Shown here: piece by piece, positions 16,421-24,971 of the stretch | How the letters are laid out: each line of letters begins with the position of its first letter | Numbering within the stretch: the stretch's first letter is position 1 | DNA from: Streptomyces sp. MBT53 | GTDB lineage: Bacteria > Actinomycetota > Actinomycetes > Streptomycetales > Streptomycetaceae | DNA length: 62,153 nucleotides | Assembly (NCBI RefSeq): GCF_016654115.1 | Contig: NZ_JAEQAZ010000078.1 | Coordinates: 1-62,153 of the forward strand | Reading direction: 5' to 3' | Made by a program: the position numbers and the translations under genes | Notes under the pieces: generated by a model | Database searches by the model: none | The model's input: the letters and a program-made list of their open reading frames with translations, nothing else | Told to the model about the DNA's origin: nothing

Positions 16421-16603
16421 GTGAACGGGCGAACGGTGCTTCAGCGTTTTCCCGCCGGCGGGCCGCGTGGTTCCTGGCCGGCGGAGGAGTTCGCGCAGGC
16501 ACGCCGTCTTGAAGGGCTGGCCGCCGAGGTCGTCATGGACATCGCGACCGACATGTTCCTGGTGATCGTGCGCAGCGCCGACACCGTGGACGTGGCCGCC
16601 TGA
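16421..16603 (+). CDS. Small conserved Streptomyces protein (60 aa)
   Basis: 60 residues beginning NGRTVLQRFPAGGPRGSWPAEEFAQA and ending VVMDIATDMFLVIVRSADT. I recognise it as a conserved small hypothetical protein in Streptomyces, but no function is known to me. The GTG start has gggagg 5 nt upstream. The stop is 4 nt from the end of the convergent ABC-transporter gene, with a shared hairpin. Confidence 0.7.
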   Translation: MNGRTVLQRFPAGGPRGSWPAEEFAQARRLEGLAAEVVMDIATDMFLVIVRSADTVDVAA

Positions 16604-16607
16604 CCCG

Positions 16608-18551
16608 TCAGCCCGCCTTCGGGGCGGGCACCTTCGCCGTGAACTGGTCCGCCTGGAGCGCGTACAGCTCCGCGTAGACACCGCCGCTGAGCAGGAGTTC
16701 GTCGGGCGTCCCGGACTCCACCAGCCGCCCCTGGTCCAGGACGTGCACCAGGTCCGCGTGACGTACGGACGCCAGCCGGTGGGTGATCAGGACCACCGTC
16801 TGGCCCGTGCCGGCCAGCGCGCGGATCTTCTCGAAGACCTCCAGCTCGGCGCGGGCGTCGAGGGCCGCGGTCGGCTCGTCCACGATCAGGATGCGGCCCT
16901 TGCGGTAGGCGGCCCGGGCGATACCGAGCCGCTGCCACTGGCCGCCCGACAGCTCGTGCCCGCCGCTGAAGTTCCGGGCCAGCAGCGTGTCCAGGCCGCG
17001 CGGCAGATCCGCGACCACGTCCTCGGCGCCGGCCTCGGCGAGCGCGCCCGCCAGCCGTTCCTCGGTGAGCGGCGCGGACGAGCGCCCGACGGCCACGTTG
17101 ACGCGGGCCGTGAACGGCCAGCGCTTGAAGTTCTGCGCCACCATCGCGATCCGGTCGGCCAGTTGGTGCCGGTCGGCAGTCGCCGCGTCGACGCCGTCCC
17201 ACAGGATCCGGCCCCGGTCCGGCCGGTACAGCCCGGCCAGCAGCTTGACCAGGGTCGTCTTGCCGGAGCCGTTCTCGCCGACCAGCGCGATGATCCGGCC
17301 GAGCGGCAGCCTGAGCGTGACATCGTCGAGGGCGGGGTGGGTGGACTCACCCGGATAACTGAACGTGACGTTCTCGAAGCGGATCTCCCGCGGCTCCTCG
17401 GGCAGCGCCGCCCCGCCGACCGGGATCGCCCGCTCGGCCGCCTCCTTGTACAGCTTCTCCAGATCGCCCACGAACAGGGCCTCCTCGTGCAGCTGGTTCA
17501 CCGCGAGCACCAGCGTGTCGAGGCTCCCGGAACCGGTGCGGATCGCGATGACCGCCGTACCGGCCACCGACAGCGCCATCGCACCTGACAGCAGCAGCCC
17601 GCCCAGCGTCGCGTACGTCGCCGCCGTCGCGAGACCCGTCCAGGTCGCCGCGATCAGCCCGGTACGGGCCGCGAGCCGGGCCAGCCGGGCCTGCTCCGCC
17701 TCCGCGCTCTCCGACATCGCGTGGAAGTGGCGCAGCAGGAACGGGCCGACGCCGTGGACGCGGATCTCCGGCGCCGCCTCCGGTTCGGTGAGCAGGCCGC
17801 TGATGAGATGGCCGGCGCGGGCGTGCTGCACCCAGATGTGGAACGACTCGTAGCGGCGGCGCGCGTTCGTCAGGGCGCCCCACGCGCTCGGCAGGGTCAT
17901 CGTCACCAGCAGCGGGAGCAGCGCCGGGTGCAGCACGGTCAGCACACCGGCCGCCGCGATCAGCGAGATCACCGCGTTCATCACCCGCGTCGCCAGCGAG
18001 ATCATGCGGCGGGCCGACGAGGCGCCGTACTGCGCGGTGTCCAGCAGCTTGTGGAAGGCGTGGTCCTCGATCGCGGCCAGCTCCACGGCCGCCGCCCGCT
18101 CCAGATACAGCTCGGTGGCGACCCGCTCCACCTTCGGCTCCAGCCGCCCCGTCGCATACGTCGACGCGGCCCGCAGCAGCGCGCCCACCAGCAGCACGGC
18201 GGCCATCGTGACCAGCGCGGGCACGGCGCCGTGCAGCCGGTCCGCGATCGCGCCGCCGGTGATCAACCGCCCCAGCACGCTGTTGACCGCGAGCAGACTC
18301 ACCGCCTGGGTGACACCCCGGCCCGCCTCGGCGGCCAGCACGATCCGCGCGGCCCGACGATCGGCCTGCCGGGCCAGCCGGAAACTCGACCCCAGCATCG
18401 CCGGCAACCGCGTCACCATGGCCCGGAAACTCAGCTCCAGGAACGCATCCGTGTGCTGGTTCCACCCCATGTCGTACCGCAAGGGCCCACCGAACAGCAG
18501 CTGCTCCGACGCGGACGGCCCCGCCTGCCCCGAGTCACCCTTGCTTCCCAC
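16608..18551 (-). CDS. ABC transporter, fused permease and ATPase (exporter type)
   Basis: 647 residues. An N-terminal six-helix transmembrane domain (about 60-345) is followed by an ATPase domain. The latter has Walker A GENGSGKTT, Q-loop VAQNFKRW, signature HELSGGQWQRLGIARA, Walker B ILIVDEPTAALD and H-loop LITHRLASV. It is an exporter half-transporter expected to act as a homodimer, since no partner gene is adjacent. The Q-loop is followed by KRWPFT, as in exporters seen near peptide (lanthipeptide-type) genes, but no precursor peptide was found here. Confidence 0.92.
   Translation of the reverse strand: MGSKGDSGQAGPSASEQLLFGGPLRYDMGWNQHTDAFLELSFRAMVTRLPAMLGSSFRLARQADRRAARIVLAAEAGRGVTQAVSLLAVNSVLGRLITGGAIADRLHGAVPALVTMAAVLLVGALLRAASTYATGRLEPKVERVATELYLERAAAVELAAIEDHAFHKLLDTAQYGASSARRMISLATRVMNAVISLIAAAGVLTVLHPALLPLLVTMTLPSAWGALTNARRRYESFHIWVQHARAGHLISGLLTEPEAAPEIRVHGVGPFLLRHFHAMSESAEAEQARLARLAARTGLIAATWTGLATAATYATLGGLLLSGAMALSVAGTAVIAIRTGSGSLDTLVLAVNQLHEEALFVGDLEKLYKEAAERAIPVGGAALPEEPREIRFENVTFSYPGESTHPALDDVTLRLPLGRIIALVGENGSGKTTLVKLLAGLYRPDRGRILWDGVDAATADRHQLADRIAMVAQNFKRWPFTARVNVAVGRSSAPLTEERLAGALAEAGAEDVVADLPRGLDTLLARNFSGGHELSGGQWQRLGIARAAYRKGRILIVDEPTAALDARAELEVFEKIRALAGTGQTVVLITHRLASVRHADLVHVLDQGRLVESGTPDELLLSGGVYAELYALQADQFTAKVPAPKAG
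16611..16629. terminator. Short bidirectional hairpin between convergent genes
   Basis: 7-bp stem gcccgcc/ggcgggc with loop ttcgg. It begins right after the ABC-transporter stop codon, read on the plus strand, and therefore overlaps that gene's last codons. It lies 8 nt beyond the plus-strand stop at 16603. No T-tract. Confidence 0.5.
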
Positions 18552-18662
18552 CGTCGACCTCCCCCGATAGCGGACGAACGGCCACTATCGCGGGGGTGGG
18601 GCGGTGCGGGGGAGAGCGCGAGGGAAAGGGGGTGCGGACGCGCGGGCGTACGCCGGGAAGAG

Positions 18663-18740
18663 CGCGCCCCAAAGGGGCGCGGGGCTGTATCGACATGCGG
18701 CTCCGCCGCGTGGGCGCGACCAGCCCCCACCGGCCCGCAG
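18663..18740. repeat. Streptomyces short intergenic hairpin repeat, copy 2
   Basis: 8-bp stem cgcgcccc (18663-18670), loop aaa, ggggcgcg (18674-18681), then ggctgtatcgacatgcgg, ctccgccgcgtgggcgcgacc and agcccccaccggcccgcag. It has the same core as copy 1 (2205-2265) and is a form I recognise as abundant between Streptomyces genes. It sits between two same-strand genes, 15 bp downstream of the 147-aa gene's stop, so it could act as an attenuator or 3'-end element. Confidence 0.78.
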
Positions 18741-18754
18741 ATAAAAACAATCCG

Positions 18755-19198
18755 CTACGCGCTAATCGGCCGAGACCAGGAAGGCGTAGCCCCCGTGACC
18801 CGGCAGACAGCCAGATACAACGGTATCGGCGGCGTATACGGCAGCTTCCCGTCAGGCCGATGAATGAGCCCGGGCGCGCGCGGCGCGTCCGGCACCAGCG
18901 CCCCGGCGGTGTACCGCGCCGGCGCCGGCCAGTCCAGCGCGTAGTCGGAGTCGGACGGCACGATCCACCACCAGTGCGTCTCGTCGGCGTAGACACAGCC
19001 GACGCGCGGCAGGCGGGGCAGGACCAGCGGTCCGAAACGCGCGGGCACCGCCACCGCGTCGCAGCCGAGCGGAGCCGTCATGCCCTCGGGGACGGGCAGT
19101 CGCCGGGGCGTGCCCGGTCCGTGCAGCGCGCGCCCCAGACGGACCAGTGTGTCGAGACTGAGTACCTGGCCGGGACCCGAAGCGCCGCTCAGACCCAT
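18755..19198 (-). CDS. Conserved hypothetical protein partner of the anti-sigma-type ATPase
   Basis: 147 residues, no recognised domain. Notable stretch: PRVGCVYADETHWWWIVPSDSDYALDWPAPARYTAGA. Its ATG overlaps the end of the upstream ATP-binding gene by about 10 nt, indicating translational coupling. I recall this protein next to the same type of ATPase in other Streptomyces, which suggests a functional pair. Role unknown. Confidence 0.72.
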   Translation of the reverse strand: MGLSGASGPGQVLSLDTLVRLGRALHGPGTPRRLPVPEGMTAPLGCDAVAVPARFGPLVLPRLPRVGCVYADETHWWWIVPSDSDYALDWPAPARYTAGALVPDAPRAPGLIHRPDGKLPYTPPIPLYLAVCRVTGATPSWSRPISA

Positions 19199-20178
19199 TC
19201 GACCCCCGACCCGAAGTCCCCGAATCCGCTGGAACCGCCCAGCGCGCCCGGATTCACGAGCCCACCGGAATCCCCGGTGTCCACCGTGTCCGCGGAGTCC
19301 GGGAGGTCGCCGGCGTCCAGGTGGCCCCGGCCTCTGGAGGATCCTGTTTCCTCCCGGCCCGGCTCCCCGAAGTGTCCGGCGGCCTCCCGGCTCCGGTGCA
19401 CGGAGCCGGTCCCGCTGCCGGGACCCACCCCGTTTCCGTGCTCCCGGCCCCCGAAGCCGCCGAGATCCAGGCCTCCGAACTCGCCGGCACCCCCATGCCC
19501 GCGGGAGGCATCCCCATGCCCCCGTGCCGGATATACGCCCAGATTCTCGAAGGCCCCGAAGTGTGCCGTCGCCTCGTCCTCGTCGCCCGAACCGCCCGAC
19601 GGCACCGGTTTGGGTCGTGCGCCCCACCCCAGGTCGTTGCGCGGTACGGAGCTGTCGTGGCCGGGGGCCGGGTGGTGGCCGTGGGTCGGGTCCGCCTGCC
19701 GGGGCAGGTCGGCCCAGACGAGCAGGCCGGGGCCGTGTTCCTGAGCGCCCCAGGCCCGGCACAGCCCGTCGATGAGAAGCAATCCCCTCCCGTGCTCCTC
19801 ATCGGGCCGCTGCGGGGACGGATACGACTCGCCAGGAGCGCAGCCCTCGTCACGGACGGCTATCCGCACCAGGTCGTCGCCGTCGTGCAGCTCGCAGACT
19901 ATGTGGCTGCTCGCGGTGTGCACGATGGCGTTGGTGACCAGCTCGGAGACGACCAGAACCGCCGTGTCGCAGGTGTCCTCGCACACGGACCAGCCGGACA
20001 GCCGGGCCCGCGTCAGGCGTCTCGCCTGGGCAGGGGAACCCGGATGGGCGGCCAGCTCGAACCGGAACCGGCGCTCGGCAGCGGCGCCACCTGGGGCGGC
20101 TCCCGTGGCGGCACCGAGGCCGAGGCGGCCTGCGGTGGCGTCTGTTCCTAAGGGCGCGGACGGAATCACGCTTGCCAC
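19189..20178 (-). CDS. ATP-binding (HATPase_c) anti-sigma-regulator-type protein with a long low-complexity tail
   Basis: About 329 residues. A SpoIIAB/RsbW-like ATPase domain occupies roughly the first 150 residues: N-box SELVTNAIVHTASS, G1 box RIAVRDEGCAPG and G2-like EHGRGLLLIDGLCRAWG. A Gly/Asp/His-rich region of low complexity follows. In Streptomyces such ATPases are linked to sigma-factor control and development. A GTG at 20178 is taken as start, but TTG 20205 is also open, so the start is uncertain. Divergent from the XRE regulator, with a 15-bp palindrome between. Confidence 0.78.
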   Translation of the reverse strand: MASVIPSAPLGTDATAGRLGLGAATGAAPGGAAAERRFRFELAAHPGSPAQARRLTRARLSGWSVCEDTCDTAVLVVSELVTNAIVHTASSHIVCELHDGDDLVRIAVRDEGCAPGESYPSPQRPDEEHGRGLLLIDGLCRAWGAQEHGPGLLVWADLPRQADPTHGHHPAPGHDSSVPRNDLGWGARPKPVPSGGSGDEDEATAHFGAFENLGVYPARGHGDASRGHGGAGEFGGLDLGGFGGREHGNGVGPGSGTGSVHRSREAAGHFGEPGREETGSSRGRGHLDAGDLPDSADTVDTGDSGGLVNPGALGGSSGFGDFGSGVEWV

Positions 20179-20194
20179 TATCGCCCCGCCGTGA

Positions 20195-20209
20195 ACACTT
20201 GGCAAGTGT
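20195..20209. promoter_or_regulatory. 15-bp palindrome in the divergent promoter region
   Basis: acacttg-g-caagtgt is a perfect inverted repeat with a 1-bp centre. It lies just upstream of the minus-strand ATPase start and 212 nt upstream of the XRE regulator start. A natural candidate for autoregulation by the adjacent WhiJ/Scr1-type protein (inference). Confidence 0.55.
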
Positions 20210-20420
20210 CACAATGAAAAATGCAGAGTGCCGTATGACGCTCTGCACGGTCGTGGCACACTGCTCGCAACAGAACGTCGCGCGGCGCCAGTTGGAATCT
20301 CCGGAGGTCTGTCCCGATCTTCGAATGAGTCTTCGAATGGCGCCGCAGGGCTGTCGGGATTCGACCGCCGGGCTCATTCGCCGTACGGGACTCAACGGGA
20401 CTCATAGGGGGAGGTGGAGC

Positions 20421-21281
20421 GTGAGCGAGCCGCGGTCCGCACCGACGGTCGGCCAGGTCGTCCTCGGCCGGCGCCTGCTGGACCTGCGGGAACGTGCCGG
20501 GCTCAAGCGCGAGGAGGCCGCCAAGGTCCTGCGCGTCGCGCCCGCCACGGTCCGCCGTATGGAGATGGCCGAGGTCTCCCTCAAGATCCCGTACCTCCAG
20601 CTCCTCCTGAAGTCCTACGGCGTCTCCGGCGAGGAGGCCGAGGCCTTCGTCCGGCTGGCCGAGGAGGCCAACAAACCCGGCTGGTGGCAGCGTTTCCACG
20701 ACATCCTGCCCGGCTGGTTCTCGATGTACGTCAGCCTGGAGGGCGCCGCCGCGCTCATCCGGTCGTACGAGCCGCACTTCGTGCCCGGACTGCTGCAGAC
20801 CGAGGAGTACGCGCGCGGTGTGCTGCTGTCGGGTGCCATCGGCCAGACCGAGCCCGACGAGATCGAGCGCCATGTCGCGCTGCGCATGCAGCGCCAGGAT
20901 CTGCTGACGCGTCCCGACGCGCCCCGCTTCTGGGCCGTCATGGACGAGACCGCCCTGCGCCGCCCGGTCGGCGGCCCGGAGGTGATGCGTGCCCAGATCG
21001 ACAAACTGCTCGACGCCACGAAGCTGCCCAACGTGACCCTGCAGGTCGCCCCGTTCTCCTCGGGGCCGCACCCGGGCACGTACGGGCCCTTCGTGCTGTT
21101 CCGATTTGCCATGCCGGAACTGCCGGACATGGTCTACAGCGAGTACCTGACCGGCGCCGTCTATCTGGACGCGCGCGAAGAGGTGGCGACCCACCTCGAG
21201 GTCATGGACCGCATGGCGGCGCAGGCCGCTACGGCACATCGCACGAAGGAGATCCTCAAGGATCTCCGCAAGGAGCTGTGA
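20421..21281 (+). CDS. XRE-family regulator of the WhiJ/Scr1 type (HTH plus DUF5753)
   Basis: 286 residues. The N-terminal helix-turn-helix (LGRRLLDLRERAGLKREEAAKVLRVAPATVRRMEMAEVSL) is followed by the long Streptomyces ligand-like domain: EAFVRLAEEANKPGWWQRFHDILPGWFSMYVSLEGAAALIRSYEPHFVPGLLQTEEYA. The layout is that of WhiJ and Scr1 regulators, which act with DUF397 partners in development and antibiotic control. The GTG has a strong gggggagg site. The DUF397 partner starts directly after, so the pair is an operon. Confidence 0.92.
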   Translation: MSEPRSAPTVGQVVLGRRLLDLRERAGLKREEAAKVLRVAPATVRRMEMAEVSLKIPYLQLLLKSYGVSGEEAEAFVRLAEEANKPGWWQRFHDILPGWFSMYVSLEGAAALIRSYEPHFVPGLLQTEEYARGVLLSGAIGQTEPDEIERHVALRMQRQDLLTRPDAPRFWAVMDETALRRPVGGPEVMRAQIDKLLDATKLPNVTLQVAPFSSGPHPGTYGPFVLFRFAMPELPDMVYSEYLTGAVYLDAREEVATHLEVMDRMAAQAATAHRTKEILKDLRKEL

Positions 21282-21536
21282 ATGGATCGCATCAAGCCGC
21301 GTATGAGCGTCTACAACGGTATGCCCGCGCGGGACTTGGGAAGCGAAGGCTGGCACAAGCCGTGGAGCGGCGGCAACGGCGGCAACTGCCTGGAGGCGAT
21401 GAAGCTCGCCGACGGCCGGATCGCCGTCCGCCAGTCCACCGACCCGGACGGGCCGGCCCTGATCTACACCACCGACGAGATGACGGCCTTCATCGAGGGG
21501 GCGAAAGCCGGCGAGGCGGATTTCCTGCTCTCATGA
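21282..21536 (+). CDS. DUF397 (AbaA OrfD/Scr2-like) small protein
   Basis: 84 residues with the DUF397 hallmarks: WHKPWSGGNGGNCLEAMKLADGRIAVRQSTDPDGPALIYTTDEMTAFIEGAKAGEAD. It begins at the nucleotide after the regulator's stop (tga-atg), so it is translationally coupled. These proteins bind their WhiJ/Scr1 partner and relieve its DNA binding; the pair has been compared with toxin-antitoxin modules. Confidence 0.92.
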   Translation: MDRIKPRMSVYNGMPARDLGSEGWHKPWSGGNGGNCLEAMKLADGRIAVRQSTDPDGPALIYTTDEMTAFIEGAKAGEADFLLS

Positions 21537-21563
21537 CCCGGTCTGTGACCCAGCTGTGCTGAA

Positions 21564-21603
21564 TGCTTTTTCCTTAACGAACCTGCTTTTTCCTTAACGA
21601 ACC
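21564..21603. repeat. Perfect 20-bp tandem direct repeat, AT-rich
   Basis: Two identical 20-bp units (21564-21583 and 21584-21603), each beginning tgctttttcc, lie between the DUF397 stop and the stop of the convergent MmyB-type regulator. The T-runs are unusual for this genome. Could be a terminator-like or protein-binding element. Confidence 0.75.
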
Positions 21604-21617
21604 CGCTCATTTTGCTA

Positions 21618-22523
21618 TCAGTCACCATTGGTTCTGACCGAATCCCTTGATTCCGATGGGATGGGATGCGCCCCATCGCTGTCCGCGCCCAGGCTCCCGA
21701 GCAGGCGCAGCCCGTCCTCGGCGGGGCTGCCGGGAGCCGCGGACAGCACCAGCAGTTCCATGCCCGACTCGTCCGGCAGCGCGAAGTTCTCCTGGTGCAG
21801 TTCCAGCAGTCCCACCAGCGGGTGCCGGTACACCTTGCGCCCATGGGTGCGGGCGCGCACGTCCGCACGGGCCCAGAGGCGGCGGAAACGCTCGCTGCCC
21901 ATCGCCAACTCACCGATGAGTGAAGCCAGTCGGGGGTCCTCGGGATATTTGCCGGCGGCCAGACGCAGATGCCCGACCACGTCGAGGGTGCACTGCTCCC
22001 ACTCCGCGTAGAGGCCGCGCTCGGCCTCCTCCAGGAAGATGTGCCGTGCCGTGTTCAGGCCCGGCAGCGGCCGGTCGAAGAGAAGCCCGGCGAGACGGTT
22101 CCCGGCGAGCACGTCCAGGCGGTGGTCCATGATCAGCGCGGGTGCGCCGGCGACCAGGTCGAGGACCCGCAGCAGCTCCGGCCGGACCCGTCCGCCCGGC
22201 GTCCTCGCGCGCCGTCGGCGCTGCCGGGCGAGCCGGTGGAGATGTCCGCGTTCGGTCTTGTCGAGGCCGAGCACGCGGGCGAGCGCGTCGAGGATCTGCC
22301 CGGAGGGCTGGGTCGCGCGGCCCTGCTCCAGGCGTACGTAGTAGTCCACGCTGACCCCGGACAGGTGCGCGACCTCTTCACGGCGCAGCCCCTCGACCCG
22401 GCGACGGCTGTCGGTGGGGACACCGACGGACGCCGGGTCGACCCGGGCACGCCGGGTCCGCAGAAAGCCCGCAAGATCATCCATGCCCCCGACGTCCATG
22501 CCCCCAAGTATCGCCTCGGCCAT
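21618..22523 (-). CDS. XRE regulator with MmyB-type ligand-binding domain
   Basis: About 301 residues. The HTH is VEGLRREEVAHLSGVSVDYYVRLEQGRATQPSGQILDALARVLGLD. The MmyB-like domain follows: RPELLRVLDLVAGAPALIMDHRLDVLAGNRLAGLLF...YPEDPRLASLIGELAMGSERFRRLWARADVR. Three candidate ATGs (22523, 22499, 22484) precede the HTH; the last two have ggggg upstream. It is divergent from an NAD(P)H oxidoreductase, and in this family the regulator commonly represses the adjacent redox gene. Confidence 0.9.
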   Translation of the reverse strand: MAEAILGGMDVGGMDDLAGFLRTRRARVDPASVGVPTDSRRRVEGLRREEVAHLSGVSVDYYVRLEQGRATQPSGQILDALARVLGLDKTERGHLHRLARQRRRRARTPGGRVRPELLRVLDLVAGAPALIMDHRLDVLAGNRLAGLLFDRPLPGLNTARHIFLEEAERGLYAEWEQCTLDVVGHLRLAAGKYPEDPRLASLIGELAMGSERFRRLWARADVRARTHGRKVYRHPLVGLLELHQENFALPDESGMELLVLSAAPGSPAEDGLRLLGSLGADSDGAHPIPSESRDSVRTNGD

Positions 22524-22657
22524 GGCACTTGAAGGTGGCCCTGCTGATACCAGGAAGTCCCGTCCGACGGAAGAGGCGCCCCTGTCGCCACGCGACCCCG
22601 GCGGCCGAGCATCTGTGGCGACACACCTTGCCGAAGGCCTTGTCGAAGGGAACAGCC

Positions 22658-23437
22658 ATGAAGACGCTCATCGTCCACGCCCACCCCGAGCCGCGTTCGC
22701 TGAACGGCGCACTGAAGGACCTCGCCGTGTCCACGCTCGAAGCCGCCGGGCACGAGGTGCGGGTGAGCGACCTGTACGCGATGAACTGGAAGGCCGTGGT
22801 GGACGCGGCGGACTTCGGCGAGCACGCCACGAACCCGCTGCGGGTGGTGGCGAGTTCGGCCGGGGCGTACGACGCCGGTGCGCTCACCCCCGACGTGGCG
22901 GCCGAGCAGCAGAAACTCCTGTGGGCCGACACCGTCGTCTTCCAGTTCCCCCTGTGGTGGTACACCATGCCGGCGATCCTGAAGGGCTGGGTGGACCGGG
23001 TGTTCTCCTTCCACTTCGCCTACGGAGTCGGCGTGCACGACGAGACGCGGTACGGCGAGCGTTTCGGTGAGGGGACACTGCGGGGGCGCCGGGCGATCCT
23101 GTCCGTGACCGTCGGGGGCCCGGAGTCCCACTACTCCGATCGCGGGATCAACGGCCCGATCGAGGACCTGCTGTTCCCCATCCACCACGGGATCCTGTAC
23201 TACCCGGGTGTGGAGGTGCTGCCGCCCTTCGTGCTCTACGGCACCGACAAGATCACCGGCAGCGACTTCGAGGACGCCGCGAAGGCCTGGCAGGAGCGGC
23301 TGCTGACGCTGGAGACGACCGAGCCGATTCCGTTCCGGCGCCAGAACTTCGGTGACTACGAGATCCCGTCGCTGCGGTTGAAGGAGGGCCTGGAGGTGCC
23401 CGGCCGCAAGGGGTTCGGCCTGCATGTGCGCGGCTAG
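22658..23437 (+). CDS. NAD(P)H dehydrogenase (quinone)/flavodoxin-fold oxidoreductase
   Basis: 259 residues. Matches the NQO1/MdaB/YwrO family: LIVHAHPEPRSLNGALKDLA (FMN/FAD phosphate loop), VFQFPLWWYTMPAILKGWVDRVFS, and SVTVGGPESHYSDRGINGP. Predicted to reduce quinones or similar electrophiles with NAD(P)H. ATG with aaggg upstream. Divergent from the MmyB-type regulator. Confidence 0.92.
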   Translation: MKTLIVHAHPEPRSLNGALKDLAVSTLEAAGHEVRVSDLYAMNWKAVVDAADFGEHATNPLRVVASSAGAYDAGALTPDVAAEQQKLLWADTVVFQFPLWWYTMPAILKGWVDRVFSFHFAYGVGVHDETRYGERFGEGTLRGRRAILSVTVGGPESHYSDRGINGPIEDLLFPIHHGILYYPGVEVLPPFVLYGTDKITGSDFEDAAKAWQERLLTLETTEPIPFRRQNFGDYEIPSLRLKEGLEVPGRKGFGLHVRG

Positions 23438-23455
23438 CCGCAGGCGAGGGGCGCG

Positions 23456-24925
23456 TCACAGGCCATGGGCGGCTTCGCCGGGCGGGAGCACCTCGCACAG
23501 CGCCTCCAGCGCGGCACCGAACGCGGCCTCCGAGGGTGTCGCGTACCCTACGACGAGACCGTCCTGAACTCCCGCCCCCGGAGCCGTGGTTGCCGCGCCC
23601 GGATGCCGGAACGCGGCCAGCCCGTCCAGCGCCACGCCCTGCCACGCGGCGGCCTTCAGCGCTGAGCGCTCCGTGCCGGGCGGCAGCCGCAGCACCGCGT
23701 GCAGGCCCGCGGCGACCCCGGTGACCTCGATGTGCGGGGCCCGCGCGGCGAGCGCCGCGACCAGGCGGTCACGGCGGCTGCGGTACCGCTGCCGCATCCG
23801 CCGCACATGACGGTCGTAGGACCCCGAGGTGATGAAGTCGGCGAGGCTCAGCTGGTCGGGGACGCTCGCCCAGGCCTCGCGTTCGCCCTTGGCCGCGAGC
23901 ACGCCCTCGACGTACCGCTCCGGCAGGACCAGCCAGCCCAGGCGCAGTGCGGGGGAGAGGCTCTTGCTGACCGAGCCGAGGAGGATCACCCGCTCCGGGT
24001 CGAGGCCCTGGACGGCGCCGACGGGCTTGCGGTCGTAGCGGAACTCGCCGTCGTAGTCGTCCTCCAGGACCACACCGCCACGCGCGCGTGCCCAGTCGAT
24101 CACGGCGGCCCTGCGCTCGGCGCCCAGCGGACCGCCGGTGGGGAACTGGTGCGCGGGCGTGAGCAGTACGGCCCGCTCCTTCGCCAACTCCCCGACGCGC
24201 GCGCCGTGTTCGTCGACCGGCAGCGGCACGGTCCGTACACCGGCCGCGCGCAGCAGCTCCCGGTGGAAGCCGAGTCCGTACGCCTCCACGGCCAGCGGTC
24301 CGCGCAGCAACCCTCCGCCGCCCTGGCCGAACAGCAGCCGCAGTCCGTGTGCGAAGCCGGAGCAGATCACGATCCGGTCGGGTGCGGTGCGTACGCCACG
24401 CGCGCGTGCCAGGTATTCGGTGAGCGCCTCCCGCAGCTCGATCCGGCCGGCCGGGTCGCCGGGCCCGAACACCTCGTCGGGCGCCTGCTGGAGCGCCCGC
24501 CGGTACGACGCGAGCCAGGCCGTGCGCGGGAACGCCGACGCGTCGGGCGTGCCCTGCCGCAGGTCGTGCCGGGGCGCACGCGCGCGTGGAGGGGCCGTAA
24601 CCGGGCCGTTCCCGGCGTGTCGCGTCGGCTGCTCCCGTAGGGGCCGGGTTCGGTCGGCGACCCGGGTGCCCGAGCCCTGGCGCGCGGTCAGCCAGCCCTC
24701 CGCGACGAGTTCCGCGTACGCGTCCGCGACCGTGTTGCGGGCGACCCCGAGGTCGGCGGCGAGCGAGCGGTACGGCGGCAGCCGGGTGCCCGGGGCGAGC
24801 CGCCCGCCACGTACGGCCTCCCGCAGCGCGTCGATGAGAGCGGCCCGCCGGCCACCACCGCCCGACAGCTCAAGATGCAGATCGGCCCCGATCCGCTCCG
24901 CCGAATTGACCCACGATTCTGCCAT
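23456..24925 (-). CDS. MocR/PdxR-type regulator (GntR HTH fused to PLP aminotransferase domain)
   Basis: 489 residues. An N-terminal winged helix (ALIDALREAVRGGRLAPGTRLPPYRSLAADLGVARNTVADAYAELVAEGWLTARQGSGTRV) is joined to a fold-type-I aminotransferase-like domain. The latter has the PLP-lysine motif LLGSVSKSLSPALRLGW and DDYDGEFRYDR. It probably senses PLP or an amino compound and controls the divergent AhpD-like gene 46 bp away. Two CACGCGCGCGTG palindromes fall in its coding sequence at 24079 and 24397, and a third at 24577. Confidence 0.93.
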   Translation of the reverse strand: MAESWVNSAERIGADLHLELSGGGGRRAALIDALREAVRGGRLAPGTRLPPYRSLAADLGVARNTVADAYAELVAEGWLTARQGSGTRVADRTRPLREQPTRHAGNGPVTAPPRARAPRHDLRQGTPDASAFPRTAWLASYRRALQQAPDEVFGPGDPAGRIELREALTEYLARARGVRTAPDRIVICSGFAHGLRLLFGQGGGGLLRGPLAVEAYGLGFHRELLRAAGVRTVPLPVDEHGARVGELAKERAVLLTPAHQFPTGGPLGAERRAAVIDWARARGGVVLEDDYDGEFRYDRKPVGAVQGLDPERVILLGSVSKSLSPALRLGWLVLPERYVEGVLAAKGEREAWASVPDQLSLADFITSGSYDRHVRRMRQRYRSRRDRLVAALAARAPHIEVTGVAAGLHAVLRLPPGTERSALKAAAWQGVALDGLAAFRHPGAATTAPGAGVQDGLVVGYATPSEAAFGAALEALCEVLPPGEAAHGL

Positions 24926-24971
24926 GGAAATGCACCCTACAGGGGGTCTTTCCGACTCGTAGATTTGTCAC

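Noticed and set aside
16608..18551. Lanthipeptide or RiPP cluster around the ABC exporter
   Set aside because: No modification enzyme or precursor peptide nearby; the 60-aa neighbour is a conserved convergent protein, not a leader peptide.
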